Shown here: one piece after another, positions 52,718 through 61,671 of the stretch | How positions within the stretch are numbered: the first letter of the stretch is position 1 | Layout of the letters: every line of letters begins with the position of its first letter | NCBI RefSeq assembly: GCF_019219825.1 | Contig: NZ_JAHUXH010000001.1 | Coordinates: forward strand, 558,001 to 622,000 | DNA length: 64,000 nucleotides | Reading direction: 5' to 3' | Source of the DNA: Streptomyces sp. TRM70350 | GTDB taxonomy: Bacteria > Actinomycetota > Actinomycetes > Streptomycetales > Streptomycetaceae | Notes under the pieces: generated by a model | Told to the model about the DNA's origin: nothing | Seen by the model: only the letters and a program-made list of their open reading frames with translations | Database searches by the model: none | Made by a program: the position numbers and the translations under genes

Positions 52718-53520
52718 GGCAGCAGCCAATCGACGGGACGCTGATCGGCCAGCCGGATCGAGCCCGTGGCCATCGTCATGGAGGTGAGGGTGTACGGGGG
52801 TCCTTCCGCCGACGACCACGTGTAGCCGCTCCTGGTGCCGGACGACCTGTCGAGGCGGACCAGTACGGCGACCGGGCGGCCGTCCTTGGTGAACTGCTCG
52901 CCGAGCTGGCTGTCGCCGAGGAACGCGGCGATCTCCTGGGCCGACTGCGGCGAGCGGTCCACGGACTTCACATGGCCGCGCAGGACGCCGTACTCCTGGG
53001 TGGGCACCGTCTGCACGGTCAGGTCCACTGCCGCGTCCGCGGGGATGGAACCGGCGTTCTCGGCGGGCACGTACACCGTGGCGTACAGCGGGTCGTCGGC
53101 GTCGGCGACCTTCTCGACGGCGGCGACGTTCGCGCCGGTGGCGATGATCTGGCCGATGGTGGCGGCGAGCGCGGTGAGGCGGCCGGGGGCGATGGTGCGC
53201 ACGACGGTCTCGCCGTCGCTCGTACGGACCTTCAGCACGGGCGAGTCCGCGGGGAGCCGCTCGCCTTCCTCGGCGAGGATCGCGGTGACCTGGCCCGCGA
53301 CCGGGCTCTGCAGGATGTAACTGCCCTCGCCGTGGGTGAGGATGGCGGGCGCGCTCACGGTGGAGGTCACCGAGCCGGTCACGGCCCACACGGACGCGGC
53401 GGCCATCGCGACCACGGTCACGGACAGCACGAGCCAGCCCTGCGGGCGGGCGAGGCGCACCGGAAGGTCGAGCTCCTCCGGTGACTGGAGCTTGGCGAGG
53501 GCCTGTTGGCGGAACTGCAC
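52714..53520 (-). CDS. HlyD-family periplasmic-adaptor-like secretion protein (NHLP system)
   Basis: The protein is 268 residues. It has a short cytoplasmic N-terminus (FRQQALAKLQSPEELDLPV), one membrane helix (WLVLSVTVVAMAAASVWAV) and a lipoyl-like beta-barrel (YILQSPVAGQVTAILAEEGERL, IAPGRLTALAATIGQIIATG). It matches the HlyD-like subunit of NHLP exporters. In a Gram-positive it would form an extracytoplasmic extension or stabilise the ABC pair. Its stop overlaps the C39-ABC start. Confidence 0.9.
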   Translation of the reverse strand: MQFRQQALAKLQSPEELDLPVRLARPQGWLVLSVTVVAMAAASVWAVTGSVTSTVSAPAILTHGEGSYILQSPVAGQVTAILAEEGERLPADSPVLKVRTSDGETVVRTIAPGRLTALAATIGQIIATGANVAAVEKVADADDPLYATVYVPAENAGSIPADAAVDLTVQTVPTQEYGVLRGHVKSVDRSPQSAQEIAAFLGDSQLGEQFTKDGRPVAVLVRLDRSSGTRSGYTWSSAEGPPYTLTSMTMATGSIRLADQRPVDWLLP

Positions 53521-53545
53521 GGAATTTCCCTCACCGGGTGAAGAG

Positions 53546-53571
53546 CGTTACGACATCCCGTTACGACATCC
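53546..53571 (-). repeat. 13-bp perfect tandem duplication before the HlyD-like gene
   Basis: CGTTACGACATCC occurs twice without a gap (53546-53558 and 53559-53571), about 25-50 bases upstream of the HlyD-like start and downstream of the hairpin at 53578-53602. It could be a protein site or simply a recent duplication. Confidence 0.6.
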
Positions 53572-53577
53572 GAAGAG

Positions 53578-53602
53578 CCCGGAGCCGGGAGGCGGCTCCG
53601 GG
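53578..53602 (-). terminator. attenuator-like hairpin between precursor peptide and exporter genes
   Basis: Nine-base perfect arms CCCGGAGCC and GGCTCCGGG with a seven-base loop start 22 bases after the precursor stop. No U-tract follows, so termination is probably partial. This would give more precursor mRNA than exporter mRNA, a common device in bacteriocin operons. Confidence 0.6.
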
Positions 53603-53624
53603 ACTCGGCGGCACTGGTGTGCGA

Positions 53625-53840
53625 TCAGAGACCGGCGACCAGGTTGGTGACCGGGGCGGTGTTCAGGCCGGTGACACCCTCCACGGTGCCGACGGCCGTG
53701 TCGACCAGGCCGGAAACCGGGGCAATGCCGTCCACCGCGCCGACGACGGTGTTCACGGCGTTCACGGAGAGGCCGCCGGAGACGTTGTCGAGCTCGGCGT
53801 CGGAGATCTCGACGGTCTCAACCTGGGGGGTGGAGTTCAT
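53625..53840 (-). CDS. double-glycine leader precursor peptide (cysteine-free, Gly/Val-rich)
   Basis: The protein is 71 residues from ATG 53840, with GAAGGGAAG upstream. The leader (1-23) is acidic and ends ISDAELDNVSGG, the C39 double-glycine signature. The core (24-71) begins LSVNAVNTVVGAVDG, has no Cys, Lys, Arg, His or aromatic residue, and is made of two loose repeats around VVGAVDG and AVGTVEG. No lanthionine, radical-SAM or cyclodehydratase gene is adjacent. It may be an unmodified or externally modified secreted peptide (bacteriocin, signal or surface peptide). It is the first gene of the exporter operon. Confidence 0.85.
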   Translation of the reverse strand: MNSTPQVETVEISDAELDNVSGGLSVNAVNTVVGAVDGIAPVSGLVDTAVGTVEGVTGLNTAPVTNLVAGL

Positions 53841-54020
53841 GATGGAACTTCCCTTCGTATGGCAATTTCACAAGGGGGGAGCGGCCCCCTCTGGGGACAG
53901 ATGGACGGCCGCGACCGCGGGCGCCGGGCACCCCTGGCCGGGGAGCCCTTCGCGGACCGCGCGGTGCGATGGATCAAAACACGCGGCGACCGTGGGCTTC
54001 CAATCAATCACCAGCCTCAC

Positions 54021-54034
54021 CAGGGCACTTGAGT
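54021..54034 (-). promoter_or_regulatory. shared upstream element, copy C (GG-leader peptide)
   Basis: On the minus strand ACTCAAGTGCCCTG ends 181 bases before the precursor start. It matches copies A and B at 12 of 14 positions, including CTCAAGTGCC. The 53841-54484 gap is otherwise a divergent promoter region between the precursor and protease genes, and I see no further gene in it. Confidence 0.5.
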
Positions 54035-54484
54035 CACAGCGGCCTCCAACCGTGCAGGTGTGGGCACGGCTTGTCGGCGACTTCTTCACACGCCGCCCGG
54101 CATCGCCCCGCACCGACCCCTTGCCGTCCGCTCGGCGAATCCGGCACTCCCGCCCCAAAGGCGTGCGCCGGGGCGCGCGATTGTGCAGAACCCCGGGTGC
54201 CGGTGACCTGGTTGCGCATTCGATGTGCAGATTCGCTGAAGCGAGGATTCCGCTCACCGCCCTGAACGGACCGTTGCTGATCGATTACCAGTCGTATCGG
54301 CCCAGCAGAGACCCAGAGGGCGCAAGAGGCTTCCGGCGATGGCCGAATCAGTGTCCGTACGGGCGCGCGGCGAACCGGAATTGAACGTCCCGCGCGCCCC
54401 GTGCGTACCAGTGGCCATCCAGGCGCCCCAACAGCTGTCGAGCGACGGCGGCACAGACCCCGTCCTCCAGGAGGTCGAGAACCC

Positions 54485-55867
54485 TTGAGTCACAAGCGAA
54501 TTCCGAAGCGCAAGGCCGCGATCGCGGCGGGCAGCGTGGCGGCGCTCGGAGCGGCGGCACTCCTGCTGCCGAACGCCAACGCGTCCCAGGACGGCGCCGA
54601 GGACACGGCCGCCGCCGCCAAGACCCTGAAGGCGGGCGATGCCTCGGACCTCGCCTCACAGCTCGCCGGACTGCTCGGCGACGCCTTCGCCGGCTCCTAC
54701 TACGACGCCGACAGCCAGCAGCTCGTCGTCAACGTGGTCGGCGACAACAACCAGCTGATCGTTCAGGCCAAGAAGGCCGGTGCCGCGGTCCGCCAGGTCG
54801 ACAACAGCACGGCCGAACTGAAGTCTGCGGCGCAGACGCTGAAGTCCGAGGCCACCATCCCGGGCACCGCGTGGGCCGTCGACCCCAGGACCAACAAGAT
54901 CCGGGTCACCGCCGACTCCACGGTCACCGGCGAGAAGTGGGACACGCTGGAGGCGACCGTGGAGAGCCTCGGCTCCGGCATGGCGACCATCCACAAGTCC
55001 GCCGGCACCTTCAAGACGTTCGCCTCCGGCGGCGACGCGATATTCGGCGGCGGCTCCCGGTGCTCGCTCGGCTTCAACGTCACCGCGGGCGACGGTTCTC
55101 CCGCCTTCCTGACGGCCGGTCACTGCGGGGTCGCGGTGGCCGAGTGGTCCGACGCGCAGAACGGCGCCCCGATCGCCACCGTCGACCAGGCCGTCTTCCC
55201 CGGCCAGGGCGACTTCGCACTGGTGAAGTACAACGACCCGGCCACCGAGGCGCCGAGCGACGTCAACGTCGGCGGCGGGCAGACCGTCCCGATCCTCCAG
55301 GCCGCGGAAGCCGCCGTCGGCCAGGAGGTGTTCCGGATGGGCAGCACCACCGGCCTCGCCGACGGCACGGTCACGGGGCTCGACGCCACCGTCAACTACC
55401 CGGAGGGCACGGTCACCGGACTCATCCAGACCAACGTCTGCGCCGAACCCGGCGACAGCGGCGGCTCGATGTTCACCCGGGACGGCCTCGCCATCGGCCT
55501 GACCTCGGGCGGCAGCGGCGACTGCACGGTCGGCGGCGAGACGTTCTTCCAGCCGGTCACGACGGCACTGGCGGCGGTCGGCGCGACGCTGGGCGCGGGG
55601 GACGCGGGCGGCGCCGGTGAGGGGGCCGGTGCCGGTGAGGGCGTCGGCGAAGGTGCCGGTGCGGGTGAAGGTGTCGGCGAAGGTGCCGGTGAGGGTGAAG
55701 GTGTCGGCGATGGCGCCGGTACGGGCGACGGCGTCGGTGAAGGTGCCGGTGCGGGTGAGCAGGCGGGCGGCGGTGACGCCGTCGGCGGGGAGCGGGCCGG
55801 TGAGGAAGCCGGTGTCGGCGACCAGTCCGGTGCCGAGGACGGCTCCGGGCTGACCGGGACCAACTGA
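54485..55867 (+). CDS. streptogrisin-like S1 serine protease with Gly/Glu repeat tail
   Basis: I start at TTG 54485, because AGGAGGT lies ten bases before. The 460-residue preproprotein has a signal peptide (about 1-33, LLPNANA), an alpha-lytic-type propeptide ([30 protein letters not shown]) and a chymotrypsin-fold domain. Its triad is H213 (TAGHC), D243 (GDFALVKY) and S325 (EPGDSGGS). Residues about 374-460 are a disordered tail of [13 protein letters not shown]-type repeats, absent from classical streptogrisins. It is secreted and self-activating. Divergent from the peptide-export operon, it could process the exported peptide; this is speculative. Confidence 0.93.
   Translation: MSHKRIPKRKAAIAAGSVAALGAAALLLPNANASQDGAEDTAAAAKTLKAGDASDLASQLAGLLGDAFAGSYYDADSQQLVVNVVGDNNQLIVQAKKAGAAVRQVDNSTAELKSAAQTLKSEATIPGTAWAVDPRTNKIRVTADSTVTGEKWDTLEATVESLGSGMATIHKSAGTFKTFASGGDAIFGGGSRCSLGFNVTAGDGSPAFLTAGHCGVAVAEWSDAQNGAPIATVDQAVFPGQGDFALVKYNDPATEAPSDVNVGGGQTVPILQAAEAAVGQEVFRMGSTTGLADGTVTGLDATVNYPEGTVTGLIQTNVCAEPGDSGGSMFTRDGLAIGLTSGGSGDCTVGGETFFQPVTTALAAVGATLGAGDAGGAGEGAGAGEGVGEGAGAGEGVGEGAGEGEGVGDGAGTGDGVGEGAGAGEQAGGGDAVGGERAGEEAGVGDQSGAEDGSGLTGTN
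55610..55760 (+). repeat. GGTGCCGGTGAGGG-type tandem repeats encoding the protease tail
   Basis: Short in-frame tandem repeats of about 18-30 bases encode alternating GAGEGVGEG units of the protease C-terminus. Copy-number variation by slippage is likely. Confidence 0.75.
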
Positions 55868-55928
55868 CCCGGAGCCCGACGGTCCGGCCCTCCGGCGGGA
55901 GGGCCGGACCGCCCTGCGCGTCCGCCGT

Positions 55929-58064
55929 TCAGACGTCCCCCACAGCCCCCCGCGCCCGCAACAGCAGCAGCGCCACGTCGTCGATCCGCTCCTCCGCGTG
56001 CTCCTCCTGCCCCACCAGCACGTCGGCCAGCTCGTCCAGCGGCCGGTCCCCGGCCTCGGCCAGCCGCCGCCCCAGCTCCACGAGCGCGTCCTCGATGTCG
56101 ACGCCGGGGGATTCGACCAGCCCGTCGGTGTAGAGGACCAGCACCGAACCCGGCGCCAGGTCCACCTCGGTCGTCGGATACGTCGCCGAGCCGTCGATCC
56201 CGAGCAGCGGACCGCCCGCCAGGTCCAGCACGCGGACCCGGCCGTCCGGCCGCCTCAGCAGCGGCGGCGGATGCCCGGCCCGGGCCATCACGGCCCGCCC
56301 GCGGCCCGGGTCGAGCCGCAGATACAGACAGCTGGAGAACAGGTCGGACCCGAGGTCGATGAGCAGCCGGTTGGTGCTGCGCATGACCTCCGCCGGCGAC
56401 TGCCCCACCGTCGTGTACGCGCGTATCGCGGTACGGATCTGCCCCATCAGCCCGGCCGCCGTCACGTTGTGCCCCTGCACGTCCCCGATCACCGCGGCCG
56501 CCAGCCCCTCGACCGGCACCACGTCGTAGAAGTCGCCGCCGATGTCCATGCCCCGGGTGCCCGGCAGATAGCGGGCGGCCGTGTCGATGCCGGGCAGCGG
56601 CGGCAGCGACGGCGGCAGCAGGGCGGCCTGCAGCCCGTGCGCGAGCTGGTGCTTGGCGTCGTACAGCAGGGCCCGCTCCAGGGCCAGGGCGATCAGCCCG
56701 CCGAGGCTGGTCAGCACGGCCCGTTCGTCGGCGGGGAAGGAGTGCGGCTCGGCGTAGGCGAGCACACAGGTGCCCACGGGGCGCCCGGAGGCGATCAGCG
56801 GCAGATACGCCCAGGCCGCGAAGCCGTCCGGCGTGGCGTGCCGGACCGGATACAGCCGCTCCAGTTCCGCACGGGACTCGAAGAACGACGGCACCCCGCT
56901 GTTCAGCGCGTGCGCGCCCGGCGTCGGCGCGCTCAGCGGCGTACCGTCGAACCGCTCCACGACATGCGGGTCCGGATAGCCGCGGTGCCCCAGCACATGC
57001 AGCCGCCCCGCCCGCGAGCCGAGCACGACCAGCGCCTGGCAGCCCACGGCCGGCGCGATCTCCTCGGCGACCAGCTGCACCACGTCCTGCACACTCACCG
57101 CCTCCGTCAGCGCACCGGCCAGGCTCAGCAGTTGCGAGATGGTCACCAGACGGGACGGTCCGTCGTCGGGCGGCGGCACGGTCCGGGCCGTCGTCGCCAC
57201 CGACCGCGCCCTGCTCACCCGGACGCTCAGCCCCGTGGTACTCGGATACAGCCGGAACGACAGCCACTCGCCCGGCGGCCGCAGCGCCACGAACGACGTG
57301 GAGTGCTGGCTGATCAGCGCCGCCCGGTACCGGTCCTCGTACACCGGGTCGTTCAGCCACGGCACCGCCGCCCACAGGTGGGTGCCGAGCAGCCGGCCGG
57401 CCGGTACGCCGATCAGCTCGGCCGCGGCCGCGTTGACGAAGACGATCCGCCCGTACAGATCCAGCGAGCACAGCCCGTACGGCAGTCGCGCCACCATCCG
57501 CGCCGCCTCGACCGAGCCCAGCGTGTCGGCCACCCTCCCCGACGCGGGGAGCGGATCGGCCTCCGGCAGCACCGGGCGGCTCTCCGCGGCGGCCCGCTCC
57601 AGCCGCACGGCGAGCCGTTCGCAGGCCGAGGTCAGATGGTCCCGCTCCCGGTCCGACAGCTCGTGGGGGTGCGAGCCGGGCCAGGTCACGAACACCGCCC
57701 CGTAGACCTTGGTCTCGGTCGCCACCGGCAGCGCGGCCAGCGCGAAGGGGTACGGCAGGACCACGGCGACCCGCGGATAGCGGCGCGCCATGTCGTCCTC
57801 GCCGCTCACCCAGACCAGCCGCCGCTCGCGCGCGGCCTCGGCGACCGGGATGGGGGCGCCGAGTCCCACCCGCTCCCAGGGCGCCGCGAACGCCCGGGGC
57901 AGCCCGGCCATGACCGCCATCTCCAGTACGGACTCGTCGGCGGACAGCAGATACACCGCGCCGGAGTGGGCGTGGACGTCGTCCATCATCGAGGCCAGCG
58001 CCAGCGACATCAGGGAGCTGCCGGGCGGGGCCCGGCGCGCCGCGGGCGCCTGCTTGTCGGACAC
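55929..58064 (-). CDS. GAF/PAS-controlled SpoIIE-type PP2C phosphatase
   Basis: I start at GTG 58064, behind GGAGGTG; a GTG three codons earlier overlaps that site. The 711-residue protein has an N-terminal GAF domain (about 15-155), a PAS domain (about 180-285; [15 protein letters not shown]), a second GAF (about 320-465) and a C-terminal PP2C domain (about 490-705; [30 protein letters not shown]). There is no kinase domain. It should dephosphorylate STAS-type antagonists in response to a bound ligand. It diverges from a second PP2C gene. Confidence 0.92.
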   Translation of the reverse strand: MSDKQAPAARRAPPGSSLMSLALASMMDDVHAHSGAVYLLSADESVLEMAVMAGLPRAFAAPWERVGLGAPIPVAEAARERRLVWVSGEDDMARRYPRVAVVLPYPFALAALPVATETKVYGAVFVTWPGSHPHELSDRERDHLTSACERLAVRLERAAAESRPVLPEADPLPASGRVADTLGSVEAARMVARLPYGLCSLDLYGRIVFVNAAAAELIGVPAGRLLGTHLWAAVPWLNDPVYEDRYRAALISQHSTSFVALRPPGEWLSFRLYPSTTGLSVRVSRARSVATTARTVPPPDDGPSRLVTISQLLSLAGALTEAVSVQDVVQLVAEEIAPAVGCQALVVLGSRAGRLHVLGHRGYPDPHVVERFDGTPLSAPTPGAHALNSGVPSFFESRAELERLYPVRHATPDGFAAWAYLPLIASGRPVGTCVLAYAEPHSFPADERAVLTSLGGLIALALERALLYDAKHQLAHGLQAALLPPSLPPLPGIDTAARYLPGTRGMDIGGDFYDVVPVEGLAAAVIGDVQGHNVTAAGLMGQIRTAIRAYTTVGQSPAEVMRSTNRLLIDLGSDLFSSCLYLRLDPGRGRAVMARAGHPPPLLRRPDGRVRVLDLAGGPLLGIDGSATYPTTEVDLAPGSVLVLYTDGLVESPGVDIEDALVELGRRLAEAGDRPLDELADVLVGQEEHAEERIDDVALLLLRARGAVGDV

Positions 58065-58246
58065 GCCGACCACCTCCTCGCAGCGCCGCGGGACGAGTCC
58101 CAGGGATCAAATCTCCCGCGTCACGGCCCACCGCGCACGGCGAGCGCCCCCTCCGCGGGGGCACCGGCGGCGACTGGACAAAGCAACCGCGTACCCCGAC
58201 CGGCCCGACCCATGCCCTCCGGTACGGCAGCGCGCCCCGCTCGTCA

Positions 58247-58288
58247 ACGAGGTGGGCGGTGAGTTCCGGGACGAGGTGGGCGGTGAGT
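58247..58288 (+). repeat. two 18-bp direct repeats between divergent PP2C genes
   Basis: ACGAGGTGGGCGGTGAGT occurs at 58247-58264 and 58271-58288 with a 24-base period, 91-132 bases before the plus-strand PP2C start. They may be regulator sites. The remaining 58065-58378 gap shows no gene. Confidence 0.5.
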
Positions 58289-58378
58289 CCCGAGCGCCAC
58301 CCGTCCCGCTCGGCATCCGGCGGCCGGACCGCGTTCACAGGGGCTGCGCGCGGCCGTCATAAGCGCTGTAATACCGAC

Positions 58379-60823
58379 GTGGTCAGTGAGGGCGTTGCCG
58401 GACGCAGGGCGAGAGTGCCGCGTGCCGAGGACGCCCTCTCGGCGCTCATGGCGGACCCGGACACCCCCGAACGCAGGCGCCGCCTCCTCGAACAGGCGCT
58501 CGTCTTCGCGCGAGCCACCTTCGTCGCCGTGTACACGCCCAGCGAGGACGGCGAGCTGCTGTGCCTCGCCGAGTCGGCCGGTGTGCCCAGGACCCTGTAC
58601 GGCCTGCGCGACGGCTACCCGCTCACCGGGAGTTCCCCGGTGGCCGACGCCCACCACACCGGGCGCCCCGTGTGGCTCGGCCCCGGCGAACTCGCCGACC
58701 GCGCGGAGGCCCGCCGTACCCCCGCGCGGGACTTCTCCCTGGCCGCGCTGCCCGCCCGCCAGGGTGGCGACGGGGGCTGTCTGCTCGCCGTGAGCGAGTG
58801 CCCGGAGGGCTTCGACACCGAGGACCGCAAGTGCCTGGAGCTGATCGCCGACGCGGTCGCCGCCCCCGTCCCGGCCGCGCCCCCGGAGGCCGGTGAGCTG
58901 CCGCCGGGCGCGTTCAGCCTGGCCATGGACACCGGCCGGGTGCAGGTCGGCGACGACATCCTGGAGCTGTTCGGCCTCACCCGAGACGACTTCGACGGCA
59001 GGATCGAGACGCTGCTCGGCATGACCGTGCCGGAGGACCTGCCGTCGCTGATGTCCGTGGTGGAGGCCGACCACATGACGATCGGCGAGCGCGAACTGGA
59101 GTTCCGGGTGCTCCGGCCCAACGCACCGCCCAGGTGGCTCCGGCTGCGCGGCCGTCTCATGCCCGGCGGCGAGGGCGTCCCGGCCCGGCTCGCGGGCACG
59201 GTCGACGACGCCTCCACGCTGCGGTCCGACGTCACGGACGTGGCCCGCGTGCAGCGCCTGGCCGCCGCCCTGTCCACCGCGGGCACCGTCCGGGATGTGA
59301 GCCAGGCCGTGGTGGCCGCCCTGCGCCGACCGCTGCAGGCCGACCGGATCGCCCTCGCCGAACTGGAGCACGACCGGCTCGTCGTCACCGTCCTCGACCC
59401 GCCCGAACCGGAGGCCTGGCCCGAGCTGTGGCGCCTGGAGTGGCGCACCGAATGGCCCGACGCGCCCGTGCGCGCCATGCCCACCCTCGCCGCCGCGCTG
59501 CGCGAGGGCCGCGCCCAGATCTGGCCCGCGGGCACCGCCCTGGAACCCGCCCTCGCCGATGTCGGCCCCGGCGGCCTCGCCGTCCTCCCGCTGCCCGCCG
59601 CGGGCCGGATGGCCGGCGCCTGCCTGATCGGCTGGGACCAGCCGCACGACTTCGGCCCCGACGAACGCGCCCTGCTCACCGCCTCCGCCGGGCTCGCCGG
59701 GCAGGCCCTGATGCGCGCCCGCGCCTTCGACGCCGAGCACGAACTCGTCGGCACGCTCCAGCGCCAGCTCCTCCCGCGCCGCCTGCCCAAACTGCCCGGC
59801 GCGGTCGCCGTCGCCCGCTATCTGCCCGCCACGGCTGGCCTGGAGGTCGGCGGCGACTGGTACGACGTGATCCCGCTGCCCGACAACCACGTCGCCCTCG
59901 TCATCGGCGACGTCCAGGGCCACAGCGCGGGCGCCGCCACCCTCATGGGCCAGCTGCGCACCGCGCTGCGCGCCTACGCCGTCGAGGGCCACCCGCCCGA
60001 CGTCGTGGTCTCGCACACCAACCGGCTGCTCGCCGACATGGAGACCGACCTCTTCGCCACCTGCACCTACGTCGACGTCGACATGGAGGAGGGCTCCGCC
60101 TGGAGCGTCCGCGCCGGGCATCTGCCCCCGGTACTGCGCCACCCCGACGGCCGCACCCACATCGCGGAGGCCGAGGGCGGCCCGCCGCTCGGCGTGCTGG
60201 CGCAGGCCGACTTCCCGATGAGCCCGCTGCGGCTCCAGCCCGGCACCCTGCTCGCCCTGACCACCGACGGCCTGGTCGAGTCGGCCGAAGCCGACATCGA
60301 CGAGGGCATGGCGGGCTTCGCCGACCGGCTCGCCGCCTCCGACCCCGCCCACCTCGGCCTGGTCGCCGACGACCTGCTCGGCGACGCCCACCGCGGCGAC
60401 GACGTGGCCCTGCTCCTCATGCGCTACGACGGCCTGGACGTACTCCCGCGGCGCGAGACCTGGACCGTCTGGCGGCTTCCCGAGGCCGTCCGGCACGCCC
60501 GCCGCTTCACCCTGCGCACCCTGCGCGACTGGGGCGTCACCGCGCAGACCGACGCCGTCCTGCTGGTCGTCTCCGAACTCGTCACCAACGCCCTCGTGCA
60601 CACCGGCGGACCGGTCCGCCTCGACCTCACCCTCGTCAACAGCCGCCTGCGCGTCGCCGTCGCCGACACCTCACCGCGCACCCCCGTCAAGCCCACCAGC
60701 ATCGGCTGGGAGGCCACCGGCGGCCGCGGCCTCCTCCTCGTCGAGGCCATGTCGGCGGCCTGCGGCACGGTGCCGGTCAGCGGCGGCAAACAGGTCTGGA
60801 GCGAACTCGACCTGGACCGCTGA
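58379..60823 (+). CDS. GAF/PAS SpoIIE-type PP2C phosphatase with anti-sigma kinase-like domain
   Basis: The start is probably GTG 58379. No ribosome binding site is present and TAATAC lies seven bases upstream, so the transcript may be leaderless. The 814-residue protein has a GAF-like domain (about 25-165), a PAS-like domain (about 180-290), a second GAF (about 295-450), PP2C (about 470-675; GGDWYDVIPL, IGDVQGHSA, RGDDVALLLM) and a HATPase_c kinase domain (about 685-810; LVVSELVTNALVHTG, ATGGRGLLLVEAM). It is a combined phosphatase/kinase switch likely acting on a STAS protein. Confidence 0.88.
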   Translation: MVSEGVAGRRARVPRAEDALSALMADPDTPERRRRLLEQALVFARATFVAVYTPSEDGELLCLAESAGVPRTLYGLRDGYPLTGSSPVADAHHTGRPVWLGPGELADRAEARRTPARDFSLAALPARQGGDGGCLLAVSECPEGFDTEDRKCLELIADAVAAPVPAAPPEAGELPPGAFSLAMDTGRVQVGDDILELFGLTRDDFDGRIETLLGMTVPEDLPSLMSVVEADHMTIGERELEFRVLRPNAPPRWLRLRGRLMPGGEGVPARLAGTVDDASTLRSDVTDVARVQRLAAALSTAGTVRDVSQAVVAALRRPLQADRIALAELEHDRLVVTVLDPPEPEAWPELWRLEWRTEWPDAPVRAMPTLAAALREGRAQIWPAGTALEPALADVGPGGLAVLPLPAAGRMAGACLIGWDQPHDFGPDERALLTASAGLAGQALMRARAFDAEHELVGTLQRQLLPRRLPKLPGAVAVARYLPATAGLEVGGDWYDVIPLPDNHVALVIGDVQGHSAGAATLMGQLRTALRAYAVEGHPPDVVVSHTNRLLADMETDLFATCTYVDVDMEEGSAWSVRAGHLPPVLRHPDGRTHIAEAEGGPPLGVLAQADFPMSPLRLQPGTLLALTTDGLVESAEADIDEGMAGFADRLAASDPAHLGLVADDLLGDAHRGDDVALLLMRYDGLDVLPRRETWTVWRLPEAVRHARRFTLRTLRDWGVTAQTDAVLLVVSELVTNALVHTGGPVRLDLTLVNSRLRVAVADTSPRTPVKPTSIGWEATGGRGLLLVEAMSAACGTVPVSGGKQVWSELDLDR

Positions 60824-60890
60824 CCCGCACGTGCCGACCCGGCCGCCCCGGGTACCCGGAGCCGAGGAACAGCAGCCGAGGAGGTACGTC

Positions 60891-61310
60891 ATGGCCCAGT
60901 ACGTGCGCGACATCATGACCGGCGACCCGGTGACCGTCGAACCGCAGACCTCCGTCGCGGCGGTGGCCCGGATCATGCGCGACCAGGACCTCGGCGCCGT
61001 CCTGGTCACGGACGGCGACCACCTGCGCGGGCTGGTCACCGACCGTGACCTCGTGGTGAGGTCGATCGCCGACGGCGCCGACCCCGACGAGACCACCGTG
61101 GCCGCCGCGTGCAGCGACGACCTGGTGACCGTACGGCCCGACGAGGAACTGGACCACGCGGTGGAACTCATGCGCGAACACGCCGTGCGCCGCATCCCCG
61201 TCGTCGAGGACGACCACCCCGTGGGCATCGTCGCCCTGGGCGACCTGGCGATGGAGCGCGACCCGGAGTCGGCCCTGGGGGACATCAGCGCCGCCAAGCC
61301 CAACACCTGA
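60891..61310 (+). CDS. CBS-domain pair protein
   Basis: The protein is 139 residues from ATG 60891, with GAGGAGGT upstream. It has two CBS motifs: MTGDPVTVEPQTSVAAVARIM with LRGLVTDRDLV, and SDDLVTVRPDEELDHAVELM with PVGIVALGDLA. CBS pairs bind adenine nucleotides and sense energy state. As a stand-alone protein its partner is unknown. It follows the PP2C/kinase gene by 67 bases and ends before a clear terminator. Confidence 0.9.
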   Translation: MAQYVRDIMTGDPVTVEPQTSVAAVARIMRDQDLGAVLVTDGDHLRGLVTDRDLVVRSIADGADPDETTVAAACSDDLVTVRPDEELDHAVELMREHAVRRIPVVEDDHPVGIVALGDLAMERDPESALGDISAAKPNT

Positions 61311-61321
61311 TACGTCGCACA

Positions 61322-61338
61322 CCCCGAACGGGGTTTTT
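61322..61338 (+). terminator. intrinsic terminator after the CBS gene
   Basis: CCCCG-AA-CGGGG followed by five T is a compact classical rho-independent terminator, 11 bases after the CBS stop. Confidence 0.8.
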
Positions 61339-61439
61339 CACGCCCCACGGGCGCTCGGCGCCGTCCCGGCGCGGGATAGACGGCACGGGACGGTGCGGGC
61401 GGCAGTCCGAGGTGGCGTGGCGTGGCAGGAGGCGACGAG

Positions 61440-61671
61440 GCGGCGCCCCCCCTTCCCGAGGGGCCCGGCTGGCCGACGCGGCGGACGCCCGGCTGCCGGT
61501 GCACGAAGGCGGCGGCCCTGCGCAAGGCGTTCCCCGACCACTGGTCCTTCCTGCTCGGTGAGCAGGCCCTCTACAGCCTGCTCGTCCTGCTGCTGACGGG
61601 CGTATGGCCGACGCTGTTCTTCAAAGTTCTTCAAACCGGAGATGACCGAGGTCTCTACGACGGCTCGATCC
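61440..61671 (+). pseudogene. qcrB: qcrB (cytochrome b) 5' fragment, frameshifted
   Basis: One frame encodes [13 protein letters not shown] (from 61467). A second encodes [20 protein letters not shown] and [18 protein letters not shown] third encodes FKPEMTEV, and YDGS is found in yet another register. These are the N-terminal and first-helix phrases of actinobacterial cytochrome b of the bc1 complex. A perfect ten-base tandem duplication GTTCTTCAAA (61616-61625, 61626-61635) causes one of the shifts. Only about 75 codons of a gene of about 550 remain. Confidence 0.8.

Noticed and set aside
53617-54384. Plus-strand frame across the peptide-protease intergenic region
   Set aside because: Antisense to the GG-leader gene. 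Codon third-position bias is poor beyond it, and there is no domain.
54481-54495. CCTTGAGTCACAAG at the protease start as a fourth copy of the shared CTCAAGTGCC element
   Set aside because: Only CTTGAGTCACA is shared with copy C; the GCACTTGAG core is absent and the site includes the start codon.
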